Below are positions 1-6,039 of a DNA stretch of 8,716 bases, in pieces. This DNA is from a bacterium. GTDB lineage: Bacteria > Patescibacteriota > JABMPQ01 > JAQVVF01. How positions within the stretch are numbered: position 1 is the first letter of the stretch; every line of letters starts with the position of its first letter. Below the pieces are notes generated by a model. It made no database searches. It was not told the origin of the DNA and saw only the letters and a list, made by a program, of their open reading frames with translations. Where the stretch lies: assembly GCA_030611905.1 (NCBI GenBank), contig JAUWOX010000040.1:1-8716 (forward strand), read 5' to 3'. A program made the translations under genes and the position numbers.

Positions 1-64
1 AATGTCCATTGACGAAATAAATAAAAAAATTGTAAAAGTTGTTACTAAGCTATCAAATAAAATT

Positions 65-73
65 TGTTATAAT
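65..73 (+). promoter_or_regulatory. Extended -10 promoter for gatB
   Basis: The sequence TGTTATAAT is a perfect extended -10 (TG, one base, TATAAT). No good -35 lies 16-18 bp upstream, which fits an extended -10 promoter. Transcription would start near position 80 and leave a leader of about 30 nt without a Shine-Dalgarno site ahead of gatB. The prediction rests on the motif alone. Confidence 0.55.
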
Positions 74-111
74 ATTAACAACCAAATGCCCACTATTAAT
101 CGTTAATTTTT

Positions 112-1605
112 ATGACTACATACGAAACAATAATTGGTCTTGAAATTAATGTTCAGCTAAAAACAAAATCGAAAATGTTTTGTTCTTGTGATAATGATTC
201 AAATAATGCCAAGCCAAACACTAATGTTTGTCCAATTTGCATGGGTCACCCTGGAGTATTGCCCGTTCCCAATCGCCAGGCAATTGAATGGACCATTATG
301 ACTGGTTATGCATTGAATTGCCAGATCCCAGAGACTTCTAAATTTGATCGCAAAAATTATTTCTATCCCGACCTTCCCAAAGGCTATCAAATTTCTCAAT
401 TCGATCAGCCTCTATGCAATGGCGGTTATTTAGATATTAATATTAGCGGTGAAAATAGAAGAATTGATTTAGAGAGAATCCATCTTGAAGAAGATGCTGG
501 AAAATTAACTCATTTAGCCAATCAAGATTATAGTTTAGTTGATTATAATCGTGTCAGTACTCCCTTGATGGAAATAGTAACTAAACCAGATTTTCGTGAT
601 CCAGCTGAAGCCAGATTTTTTTTGCAAGAATTAAAAAATTTAATTCGCTACATTGATGTTTCCGATGCCAATATGGAAAAAGGGCATCTACGCTGTGATG
701 CTAATATTTCTTTACGACCCATTGGTGAAAAAAAATTATCTCCCAAAACTGAATTAAAAAATATGAATTCTTTTAAAGCAGTTGAAAAGGCCTTGATGTA
801 CGAAATCAAGCGTCAAACTGAACTTTGGGAGCAGAATGATTCACCCAAAAAACAAACAACTAGATTATGGGATGAAAATACAGGCGCCACTCGTGAAATG
901 CGTTCCAAAGAAGAATCACATGATTATAGATATTTTCCAGAACCAGATTTAACCCCCTTGCGTCTTGATCCCGGATGGGTGGCCAAATTAAAACAAGCCC
1001 TGCCCGAACTTCCTGCTGAAAAAAAACAACGCTTCATCAAGCAATTTGGTTTATCGGAAAAAGAAACGAAGTTAATTATTGTCGATAGATTAATTTCCGA
1101 ATACTTCGAAAACGTAATGACCGAAACAAGTTCTTGGGTAGAAGAATTAAAACAAACTGAAAAAGTATCAGATGAGGGCTATTTAAAAATCGTAAAATTG
1201 GTTTTTAATTGGATCACTTCAGAATTGTTTGCTCTGTTAAAACAAGAAAAGATCTCAATTTCAAAATGTAAAATTACTCCAGAAAACTTCGCTGAACTCT
1301 GTGCCATGATTTATACCAATAAAATTTCTTCTTCCGGAGCTCAACAAGTTCTCAAAATAATGTTTGACAAGGGCTCTGATCCATCTCAAGTAGTTGACGA
1401 GCAAAATTTAACCCAGGTATCTGATGAAAAAGAATTAGATTCTATTATCGATAAAATAATAAAAGAAAATCCCAAGCCTGTTCAGGATTTTAAATCTGGC
1501 AATCAAAATGCCTTACAATTTTTAGTTGGCCAGGCCATGAAGGAAAGCAAAGGCAAAGCTAATCCAAAGATAGTTATGAACATCTTAAAGAAAAAACTCT
1601 CTTGA
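112..1605 (+). CDS. gatB: Aspartyl/glutamyl-tRNA(Asn/Gln) amidotransferase subunit B
   Basis: This is the tRNA-binding, phosphorylating subunit of GatCAB, which converts Glu-tRNA(Gln) to Gln-tRNA(Gln) and/or Asp-tRNA(Asn) to Asn-tRNA(Asn) in the cytoplasm. The 497-aa length is normal for the family. Family signatures are clear: IGLE (8-11), FDRKNYFYPDLPKGYQISQF (78-97), HLEEDAGK (124-131), LRCDANISLRP (193-203), ELKNMNSF (214-221) and DYRYFPEPDL (271-280). C24, C26, C40 and C43 form the CxC...CPxC zinc site found in many but not all GatB proteins. The C-terminal ~150 residues match the helical/YqeY tail that contacts tRNA, ending NPKIVMNILKK. Residue 13 is Asn where the family nearly always has His (IGLEVH/IGLEIH). 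The ATG at 112 is chosen because YETIIGLE begins there as in homologues; no Shine-Dalgarno site precedes it. gatA and gatC are not in the window. Confidence 0.97.
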   Translation: MTTYETIIGLEINVQLKTKSKMFCSCDNDSNNAKPNTNVCPICMGHPGVLPVPNRQAIEWTIMTGYALNCQIPETSKFDRKNYFYPDLPKGYQISQFDQPLCNGGYLDINISGENRRIDLERIHLEEDAGKLTHLANQDYSLVDYNRVSTPLMEIVTKPDFRDPAEARFFLQELKNLIRYIDVSDANMEKGHLRCDANISLRPIGEKKLSPKTELKNMNSFKAVEKALMYEIKRQTELWEQNDSPKKQTTRLWDENTGATREMRSKEESHDYRYFPEPDLTPLRLDPGWVAKLKQALPELPAEKKQRFIKQFGLSEKETKLIIVDRLISEYFENVMTETSSWVEELKQTEKVSDEGYLKIVKLVFNWITSELFALLKQEKISISKCKITPENFAELCAMIYTNKISSSGAQQVLKIMFDKGSDPSQVVDEQNLTQVSDEKELDSIIDKIIKENPKPVQDFKSGNQNALQFLVGQAMKESKGKANPKIVMNILKKKLS

Positions 1606-1630
1606 CCAATCTGTCATGAATTCGTAGAAT
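1602..1630 (+). promoter_or_regulatory. Candidate sigma70 promoter overlapping the gatB stop
   Basis: TTGACC (1602-1607), a 17-bp spacer and TAGAAT (1625-1630) make a near-consensus promoter that overlaps the gatB stop codon. Transcription would start near 1637. It is the only convincing promoter before the gene at 1761, yet a terminator (1700-1725) lies between them, so the RNA would be a ~90-nt short transcript or an attenuated leader. Confidence 0.5.
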
Positions 1631-1699
1631 GATAATAATGTATGCAAAATCAGAAACGAACAATTTATCTAGCTTTCCAAGGGATAATTTAACGCCCCC

Positions 1700-1725
1700 A
1701 AAAATCCGCCCCAGCGGGTTTTTTT
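1700..1725 (+). terminator. Rho-independent terminator after gatB / in leader of the 1761 gene
   Basis: The arms AAAAATCCGC and GCGGGTTTTT pair around a CCCA loop, with one T-G wobble and a run of seven T (1719-1725). It lies 95 bp after gatB and 35 bp before the next start codon. It can end gatB transcription and, because no promoter fits between it and 1761, may also act as an attenuator for that gene. Confidence 0.85.
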
Positions 1726-1750
1726 AAATAATGACCGCACTTTCAACCAA

Positions 1751-1756
1751 AGGAGG
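1751..1756 (+). promoter_or_regulatory. Strong ribosome binding site AGGAGG
   Basis: A perfect AGGAGG lies four bases before the ATG at 1761. It decides the start: an in-frame ATG at 1731 directly follows the terminator T-run and has no ribosome site, and using it would put this Shine-Dalgarno inside the coding region. Confidence 0.85.
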
Positions 1757-1760
1757 GAGC

Positions 1761-2792
1761 ATGCCAGTTCCACTAAGCAAAGTAAGCATTGCCACAAATG
1801 GTTCATCTACAGATTGTAAACCAGGCGAGGGTTGGATATCTCATACTGTCACACCACAACGACTGGCTGATCATCTTGATATTTCACATCTACAATTACC
1901 TCCGCAGATCAGAGTTGTTGATAGCGGTGCAGGCCGAAAATTTCTTACAGGTCGTGAGCTTTGGGGATGGACCAAAGTTGGACTTCTCAAAGAGATTACC
2001 CGTTATTTAGTCCGTGCTGCAACTGATGTTCTGGAACCTGGGAAAATGGTTCAGTTCGTACCCTTGCGCGGTGCTGATCCCATGAAAATCGGCAAAGCTT
2101 TGGCATCTGCTGGTATCTATCCCTATACTATTGCTCCTATTTTTACGGTTGCTTTTGAAGCGCAGCGGCATCTTGAAGGCAATGATTTTGTAACAGAAGT
2201 TAGCAAGCCCCTCAAACCATTTCCTAGACATCCGGTTATTGTTTTTGTGGACACTTGCTCGGCTTCTGGCTCTACAGTTCGAGACTGTTTGCGTCACATC
2301 CTTGAATGGTATGAAAAGGATCGGCCAAAACGTGTCATTTTCTTCAGTGCCTGTTGTTCTCTTAGGGGAGTGGCAAATATGTGGAGTGTTTGTCAAGAGC
2401 ATGATATTGAATTTATACCCGTTCTTTCTACTGGAATCCTAAGCGTATTTCCAGAATCTGGTGTGCTGGGCAAACCATGGACCGATCTTTCTCCAATCTC
2501 TGAATTTGCTGTCATGCCTGACTCATTCATTGACGTTGCTCGAGTCTATTATCAAGGACGACCAATGTGTGCAGTGAGTGATGTAGGAGAAAGCCTGGGC
2601 GAGGAATTCTTCCTTTATATCTTGAGCACGCTCAGAGAACTGGCCATCTTAAGGATGAATCTACAAGCTTCTCCATGGGATACCGTTATTGACCAAACTC
2701 CAAGGCAAACCTGGCAAGCTTTTGAAGTATTAGCTCGAGCACAGCCAGAAGTTCGTTCTCAACTCACGTACATTAGATCACAAATAGCATAA
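1761..2792 (+). CDS. Divergent uracil-phosphoribosyltransferase-like (PRTase-fold) protein
   Basis: The 343-aa soluble protein has the layout of a type I phosphoribosyltransferase, closest by eye to uracil phosphoribosyltransferase. Residues 97-110 (VQFVPLRGADPMKI) resemble the UPRT segment VPILRAGLxM. Residues 159-174 (VIVFVDTCSASGSTVR) sit where UPRT has its PRPP-binding loop (DPMLATGGS-like). Residues 191-230 (RVIFFSACCS then EFIPVLSTGI) follow as the next strand-helix units. The PRPP loop is altered (TCSASGST), and the usual C-terminal PGLGDAGDR uracil-binding motif is not recognisable; PESGVLGKPW (231-240) is at about that place. An N-terminal extension of ~75 residues and a helical C-terminus of ~90 residues have no assignment. 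The substrate is therefore unknown and the enzyme may act on something other than uracil, or be non-catalytic. Sampled stretches are near 50% GC against ~30% in gatB, and the gene has its own ribosome site and terminators, suggesting an accessory origin. Confidence 0.6.
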   Translation: MPVPLSKVSIATNGSSTDCKPGEGWISHTVTPQRLADHLDISHLQLPPQIRVVDSGAGRKFLTGRELWGWTKVGLLKEITRYLVRAATDVLEPGKMVQFVPLRGADPMKIGKALASAGIYPYTIAPIFTVAFEAQRHLEGNDFVTEVSKPLKPFPRHPVIVFVDTCSASGSTVRDCLRHILEWYEKDRPKRVIFFSACCSLRGVANMWSVCQEHDIEFIPVLSTGILSVFPESGVLGKPWTDLSPISEFAVMPDSFIDVARVYYQGRPMCAVSDVGESLGEEFFLYILSTLRELAILRMNLQASPWDTVIDQTPRQTWQAFEVLARAQPEVRSQLTYIRSQIA

Positions 2793-2793
2793 A

Positions 2794-2853
2794 ACCGATT
2801 TATCCACCGTAGCTTACTTTAGTAAGCGAAGGGGGACAGTCGGTCTTTTTTTT
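2794..2853 (+). terminator. Nested-hairpin terminator between the PRTase-like gene and miaA
   Basis: The outer stem ACCGA (2794-2798) pairs with TCGGT (2840-2844) and is followed by CTTTTTTTT. Inside, TCCACC (2803-2808) faces GGGGGA (2831-2836) with one mismatch, then a 3x3 internal loop GTA/GAA, then GCTTAC/GTAAGC (2812-2817/2822-2827) closed by TTTA. It starts just after the stop codon at 2790-2792. On the minus strand the outer stem is followed by only four T, so it may weakly terminate convergent miaA transcripts as well. Confidence 0.85.
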
Positions 2854-2861
2854 ATTAATAT

Positions 2862-3764
2862 TTATTTCAAAAACTTTTTCGCCAATGTTTCAGCTTGTTT
2901 ATAATTTTTTACCCATTTAATTTTCTTATCTCGTTTAAACCAGCTCTCTTGTCGCTTGGCATATTGATGACTATGATATTTAATCTGCTGAATAATTTCA
3001 TCCAAAATTTCTTTATCTTTAATTCTATTTATCTCACCCTTAAACTCTCCATAACCAATGCCGCTCATGGCCGGCCATTTCCAGGAATATTTCTTAGTCA
3101 GTTTTTTAACCTCATCAACTAAACCATCTTTAATCATCTGATCAACTCTTTTATCAATTCGCTTATATAATTTTTCTCTCGGCACTTTAATTACAATTTG
3201 CAAAACATTATATTTTGGTTTTCTCTTTTTAGTTTGCTCAGTAAATGGTTTGCCGGTTTTCAAACATACTTCCAAGGCTCTGACAATTCTTCTCTTATTT
3301 TCTTTTTGCACAACTTTTTTCGCTCCAGGATCTAACTTTAATAATTTCTTCCATAAAATTTTAATATCCTGCTTCTCTAGTTTAGCCCTTAATTTTTTAT
3401 CCGGTACAACTCTTGGAATAGAAAAATTATCAACAATTGCCTGCATATACAATCCAGTCCCGCCAACTAAAATGGGCAACTTATTTCTTTTCAAAATGTA
3501 GTCAATAATTTCCTCGGCCATGTCTTTATATTGAGCAACAGTAAAACCTTGATTAGGTTTCAAAATATCAATCATATAATGTTTAATCCCGTCCATCTCT
3601 TCTGGTCTGACTTTTCCCGTCCCAATATTCATCTCTTTGTAAATCTGTCGTGAATCAACAGATATAATTTCGCCATTAAATTTCTTAGCTAATTTGATAC
3701 CAAAACCCGACTTGCCTGAAGCCGTAGGACCTACGATACAAATTATTTTTGGCAGTCTCGTCAT
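2862..3764 (-). CDS. miaA: tRNA dimethylallyltransferase (tRNA A37 isopentenyltransferase)
   Basis: MiaA transfers a dimethylallyl group from dimethylallyl diphosphate to N6 of adenosine 37 in tRNAs that read codons starting with U, making i6A37. The 300-aa product carries the full set of family motifs: P-loop GPTASGKS (12-19), SVDSRQIYKEMNIGTGK (35-51) with the catalytic Asp at 37, HYMIDI (62-67), VGGTGLYMQA (100-109), NKRRIVRALE (156-165), MSGIGYGEF (233-241) and QYAKRQESWF (267-276). It lies 58 bp downstream of miaB on the same strand, so the two probably form one tRNA-modification operon, although a hairpin and AT-rich palindromes separate them. No Shine-Dalgarno site precedes the ATG; the start is supported by the P-loop beginning about ten residues in, as is normal. 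It converges with the PRTase-like gene. Confidence 0.97.
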   Translation of the reverse strand: MTRLPKIICIVGPTASGKSGFGIKLAKKFNGEIISVDSRQIYKEMNIGTGKVRPEEMDGIKHYMIDILKPNQGFTVAQYKDMAEEIIDYILKRNKLPILVGGTGLYMQAIVDNFSIPRVVPDKKLRAKLEKQDIKILWKKLLKLDPGAKKVVQKENKRRIVRALEVCLKTGKPFTEQTKKRKPKYNVLQIVIKVPREKLYKRIDKRVDQMIKDGLVDEVKKLTKKYSWKWPAMSGIGYGEFKGEINRIKDKEILDEIIQQIKYHSHQYAKRQESWFKRDKKIKWVKNYKQAETLAKKFLK

Positions 3765-3771
3765 ATTTAGG

Positions 3772-3807
3772 CTTATTTAAGCTATTCTTATTTTAAGCTT
3801 ATTTAAG
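3772..3807. repeat. Three tandem CTTA-T(3-4)-AAG palindromes between miaB and miaA
   Basis: CTTATTTAAG (3772-3781), CTTATTTTAAG (3787-3797) and CTTATTTAAG (3798-3807) follow one another just upstream of the miaA start on the minus strand. Each is a short near-palindrome (CTTA...TAAG). The spacing is 5 bp and then 0 bp. They could be protein-binding sites or a slippage-born repeat; function is unknown. Confidence 0.7.
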
Positions 3808-3821
3808 GGCAAAGAAAGGAC

Positions 3822-3856
3822 TTTAACGGCTACTATCGTCGTTAGTAGCCGTTAAA
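3822..3856. repeat. Perfect 14-bp inverted repeat spanning the miaB stop codon
   Basis: TTTAACGGCTACTA (3822-3835) and TAGTAGCCGTTAAA (3843-3856) are exact reverse complements around a 7-bp centre, TCGTCGT. The miaB stop TAA (minus strand, 3823-3825) lies in one arm, and the element encodes the last ~11 MiaB residues. There is no long T-run on either side, so it is not a typical terminator; a strong RNA hairpin between miaB and miaA in the shared mRNA is expected. Confidence 0.9.
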
Positions 3857-5076
3857 CACCATTCCAGAGCCCTATTAATTTTAACTTTCACAATTTTACC
3901 GACTAAGTTTTTATCCTTATTTTCAAGCTTCACGGTTTTAAAACTTCTCGTCTTTCCGATTCCAGGTTTTTCAACTAAAACCTCAACAGTTTTGCCAACA
4001 TATTTCTTATTATTTTCCAGAGCGCTTTTTTCTAGAATCTTAGTTAATTCTTTATCTCGTCTCTTCTTTTCCTGGCAATTCACATTATCTTCCAGTTTGG
4101 CCGCCGCAGTTTTTGGCCGTTTTGAATATTGCGCAATATAGGCCATATCAAATCTTATTTCTTTAAACAATTTTTTTGTATCATTAAACTGCTTTCTAGT
4201 TTCTCCAGGAAAGCCAACAATTATATCGGTCGTTAAACAAACATCCGGCATATTAAGTTTAATCAATTTAGTAAGTTTAATATACTTTTCCCGAGTATAT
4301 TTACGATTCATTTTTTTCAAAATTTCATTATTCCCAGACTGTATAGGTAAATGAATATAACGACAAACTTTTTTACAGTTTGCCACAGTTTTAATTAATT
4401 TTTTACTCATATCCTTGGGATGACTTGTCAAAAACCAAATCCAAAAATTGCCGTCTAAATTATTAATTTTTTCCAAAAGCGCAGGAAAATCAGTCTTGCC
4501 TGATTTATAACTATTTACATTTTGCCCTAATAAAGTTATCGCTTTGTAGCCATTTTTAACTAAGCTTTTAATTTCATTAATTATATCTTTGACAGGCCTG
4601 CTCACTTCACGGCCTCGAGCATAGGGGACTACACAATAAGAGCAAAAATTATTACAGCCAGTCATAATTGGCACATAGGCATGAAATTCATTTGAATATT
4701 TAGGATTAGTTTTAAAATAATTATGCCGTTGTCGAAGGCGAGGTTTATGAGCCTCGTTTTTGAGAAATGAAGGCAATTTTTCCAAATTTCTAATATCCAA
4801 AACCAAATCAACCCATTTTTCAAACCTTTCCGGATCTTTGCTTGCGCAGCAGCCAGTAATCACGCAGTACTTGCCCAATTTTTTATAATTTTTCAAAAAA
4901 GAAGTTGCTCGGTTTTCAGCAGATTGACGAACAGAACAAGTATTTACCACAACCAAATCAGCCTCGTCCGCTTCTTTTGCTCGACTCAGGCCCATATCCA
5001 GCAAAACCCGCTCGATTCTTTCGGAATCGGATTTGTTCATCTGGCAGCCGAATGTTTTAATAAAATATGACTTCAT
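3823..5076 (-). CDS. miaB: tRNA-2-methylthio-N6-dimethylallyladenosine synthase (radical SAM)
   Basis: MiaB adds a methylthio group to C2 of i6A37, completing ms2i6A37 after MiaA. The 417-aa protein has the three expected domains. The N-terminal methylthiotransferase domain has cluster cysteines C11 (TFGCQMN), C47 (NTCSVR) and C76 (TGCC). The radical SAM domain has C141, C145 and C148 in GCNNFCSYC, followed by VPYARGRE, LLGQNV (183-188), HLPIQSGN (242-249) and IIVGFPGET (285-293). A C-terminal TRAM domain covers about 359-408. The ATG at 5076 is preferred over an in-frame GTG at 5094, because KSYFIKTFGCQMN is the normal N-terminus and the predicted transcript starts near 5078, making it almost leaderless. 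The last residues (TATNDDSSR) are encoded by a perfect inverted repeat and look like an added tail after the usual RALEWCL ending. miaA follows on the same strand. Confidence 0.97.
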   Translation of the reverse strand: MKSYFIKTFGCQMNKSDSERIERVLLDMGLSRAKEADEADLVVVNTCSVRQSAENRATSFLKNYKKLGKYCVITGCCASKDPERFEKWVDLVLDIRNLEKLPSFLKNEAHKPRLRQRHNYFKTNPKYSNEFHAYVPIMTGCNNFCSYCVVPYARGREVSRPVKDIINEIKSLVKNGYKAITLLGQNVNSYKSGKTDFPALLEKINNLDGNFWIWFLTSHPKDMSKKLIKTVANCKKVCRYIHLPIQSGNNEILKKMNRKYTREKYIKLTKLIKLNMPDVCLTTDIIVGFPGETRKQFNDTKKLFKEIRFDMAYIAQYSKRPKTAAAKLEDNVNCQEKKRRDKELTKILEKSALENNKKYVGKTVEVLVEKPGIGKTRSFKTVKLENKDKNLVGKIVKVKINRALEWCLTATNDDSSR

Positions 5077-5084
5077 AATTATTA

Positions 5085-5113
5085 AAAATAGCACATTCCC
5101 TTACTATTGACAA
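5085..5113 (-). promoter_or_regulatory. Promoter for miaB-miaA
   Basis: Read on the minus strand, TTGTCA (5113-5108), a 17-bp spacer and TATTTT (5090-5085) precede miaB. The start site would fall near 5078, two bases before the ATG at 5076, which suits the absence of a Shine-Dalgarno site. The -35 box overlaps the -35 box of the divergent promoter on the other strand. Confidence 0.5.
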
Positions 5114-5135
5114 GTTTTTTTATGTAGAGTAAGCT
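5107..5135 (+). promoter_or_regulatory. Promoter for the two-TM coiled-coil gene
   Basis: TTGACA (5107-5112) is a perfect -35. The best-placed -10, 17 bp on, is TAAGCT (5130-5135), which is weak against TATAAT. The same TAAGCT hexamer sits at the -10 place before the 6040 gene. Transcription would start near 5142, giving a ~38-nt leader that contains the AAGGAGG ribosome site. Confidence 0.45.
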
Positions 5136-5167
5136 TATTTAAATTCCGATTACTCGTGTACTTTAAC

Positions 5168-5174
5168 AAGGAGG
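5168..5174 (+). promoter_or_regulatory. Strong ribosome binding site AAGGAGG
   Basis: AAGGAGG ends five bases before the ATG at 5180. It sets the start there rather than at the in-frame GTG at 5156, which would place this site inside the coding region. Confidence 0.85.
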
Positions 5175-5179
5175 ATACG

Positions 5180-5917
5180 ATGAGAACGCCGTACTACATC
5201 AAAAAAACAACGGAAAAGCACGAACAAATGTCCGAATGTTCAAGTGTCAAAAAACTTTTTCGACATCTTCTGTGGTATCCAGGCGATGCAGATAGCGACA
5301 TATTAGTGGAAGAAATGGTAGCAAAAAGCAGCAACAATGCTGCAAGTAGCTTCCTGTTCATAGGTCAGATTTTTGCCTATATTGCACTTCTCGTCACCTT
5401 AACGATTGGACTCTGGGGCCCTCTGTATTGGACACTAGCAATCCTAACGCTCATCGCGCTATCGAAATTTGCTCTCTTTAGTAGCGCAAAGAAAAGACTT
5501 TTTAGAGAATTTTACGCCGAAGAACCATTGCTTCAAAACAAACTACTGGCCCAAAGAGCTATCGTAGCACATGAAAGAAAAACAAGAGCACTAGGATTAA
5601 TTAGGCCTGAAATTTCTGTCGAAGAATACGATCGACAACAAGAGCAGCTAAATAGCACAGAAGCAAAGATTATTAGAGGAATAGCAGCAATTAGAAAGGA
5701 AGAGGAAGAGATATTTAGACAAAGAGAGAGACAAGAACGACTCGAAACAGCACAAAGATTAGTTGAATCATCTGAATCATTAGGTGGTGATACGGAAAGC
5801 TTGGTGATCAGTGGGGACTCAGGGCTTCAAGGGAGCAATGATTTAATCTTGGGCGATGTTCAAAGAGAGCTAGGCAGCCAAGCACTAATTGACGAAGCCC
5901 TTTCTGAACTTTCATAA
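5180..5917 (+). CDS. Two-TM membrane protein with a charged helical/coiled-coil tail
   Basis: I do not recognise the 245-aa product. Residues 1-55 are soluble and include a short WYPGDADSD turn (32-40). Two membrane helices lie at about 57-77 and 81-100, joined by a tight LWGPLYW turn, so both ends face the same side. KKRLF right after the second helix argues for a cytoplasmic C-terminus. Residues ~105-200 are rich in Glu, Arg, Gln and Lys, with a likely coiled coil at ~145-195 (EEYDRQQEQL, KEEEEIFRQRERQERLE). The last 45 residues are Gly/Ser/Asp-rich and probably flexible. It is a single-gene unit with its own promoter, AAGGAGG site and terminator, divergent from miaB. GC is higher than in neighbouring housekeeping genes. 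A scaffold or membrane-organising role is possible but only a guess from architecture. Confidence 0.75.
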   Translation: MRTPYYIKKTTEKHEQMSECSSVKKLFRHLLWYPGDADSDILVEEMVAKSSNNAASSFLFIGQIFAYIALLVTLTIGLWGPLYWTLAILTLIALSKFALFSSAKKRLFREFYAEEPLLQNKLLAQRAIVAHERKTRALGLIRPEISVEEYDRQQEQLNSTEAKIIRGIAAIRKEEEEIFRQRERQERLETAQRLVESSESLGGDTESLVISGDSGLQGSNDLILGDVQRELGSQALIDEALSELS

Positions 5918-5936
5918 GACCGTCGAGGTCTTTTTT
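5916..5936 (+). terminator. Rho-independent terminator after the two-TM protein gene
   Basis: AAGACC (5916-5921) and GGTCTT (5927-5932) pair around a GTCGA loop and run into TTTTTT (5931-5936). The stem begins inside the stop codon, so the unit is compact and monocistronic. Confidence 0.9.
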
Positions 5937-5944
5937 ATTTATCT

Positions 5945-5957
5945 AGTTATCTACACC
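5945..5957. repeat. 13-mer AGTTATCTACACC, copy 1
   Basis: An exact copy of this 13-mer recurs at 6355-6367. Both copies sit 8 bp beyond a terminator T-run and just upstream of the next promoter. It contains TTATCTACA, one mismatch from the DnaA-box consensus TTATNCACA. Confidence 0.75.
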
Positions 5958-5962
5958 TTGCC

Positions 5963-5990
5963 TTGATATTTTCATTTAAAATGCTAAGCT
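5963..5990 (+). promoter_or_regulatory. Candidate promoter for the 88-aa protein gene
   Basis: TTGATA (5963-5968), 16 bp, then TAAGCT (5985-5990) preceded by TGC (extended -10 style). TAAAAT at 5977-5982 is a better -10 by sequence but lacks a well-spaced -35, so the exact -10 is uncertain. The leader of ~40 nt contains CTCC (6017-6020), which can pair with GGAG in the ribosome site, but only over four bases. Confidence 0.4.
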
Positions 5991-6026
5991 AACGTACACA
6001 CCTTCAAAAACCACCACTCCCAAAAC

Positions 6027-6032
6027 AAGGAG
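6027..6032 (+). promoter_or_regulatory. Ribosome binding site AAGGAG
   Basis: AAGGAG lies seven bases before the ATG at 6040, an ideal spacing, and confirms that this short gene is real rather than a chance reading frame. Confidence 0.85.
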
Positions 6033-6039
6033 AGAGCAG

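Noticed and set aside
2..106. Open frame of 34 codons (ATG at 2) before gatB, possibly the tail of an upstream gene
   Set aside because: It overlaps the extended -10 promoter of gatB, is short and AT-rich, and resembles no GatA or GatC ending. A real gene tail cannot be excluded without sequence to the left.
1731..1760. Upstream ATG extending the PRTase-like protein by ten residues
   Set aside because: It follows the terminator T-run directly without a ribosome site, while AGGAGG is ideally placed for the ATG at 1761.
2007..2402. Minus-strand 131-codon frame inside the PRTase-like gene
   Set aside because: Fully antisense to a gene with a strong ribosome site and recognisable motifs; no start signal of its own.
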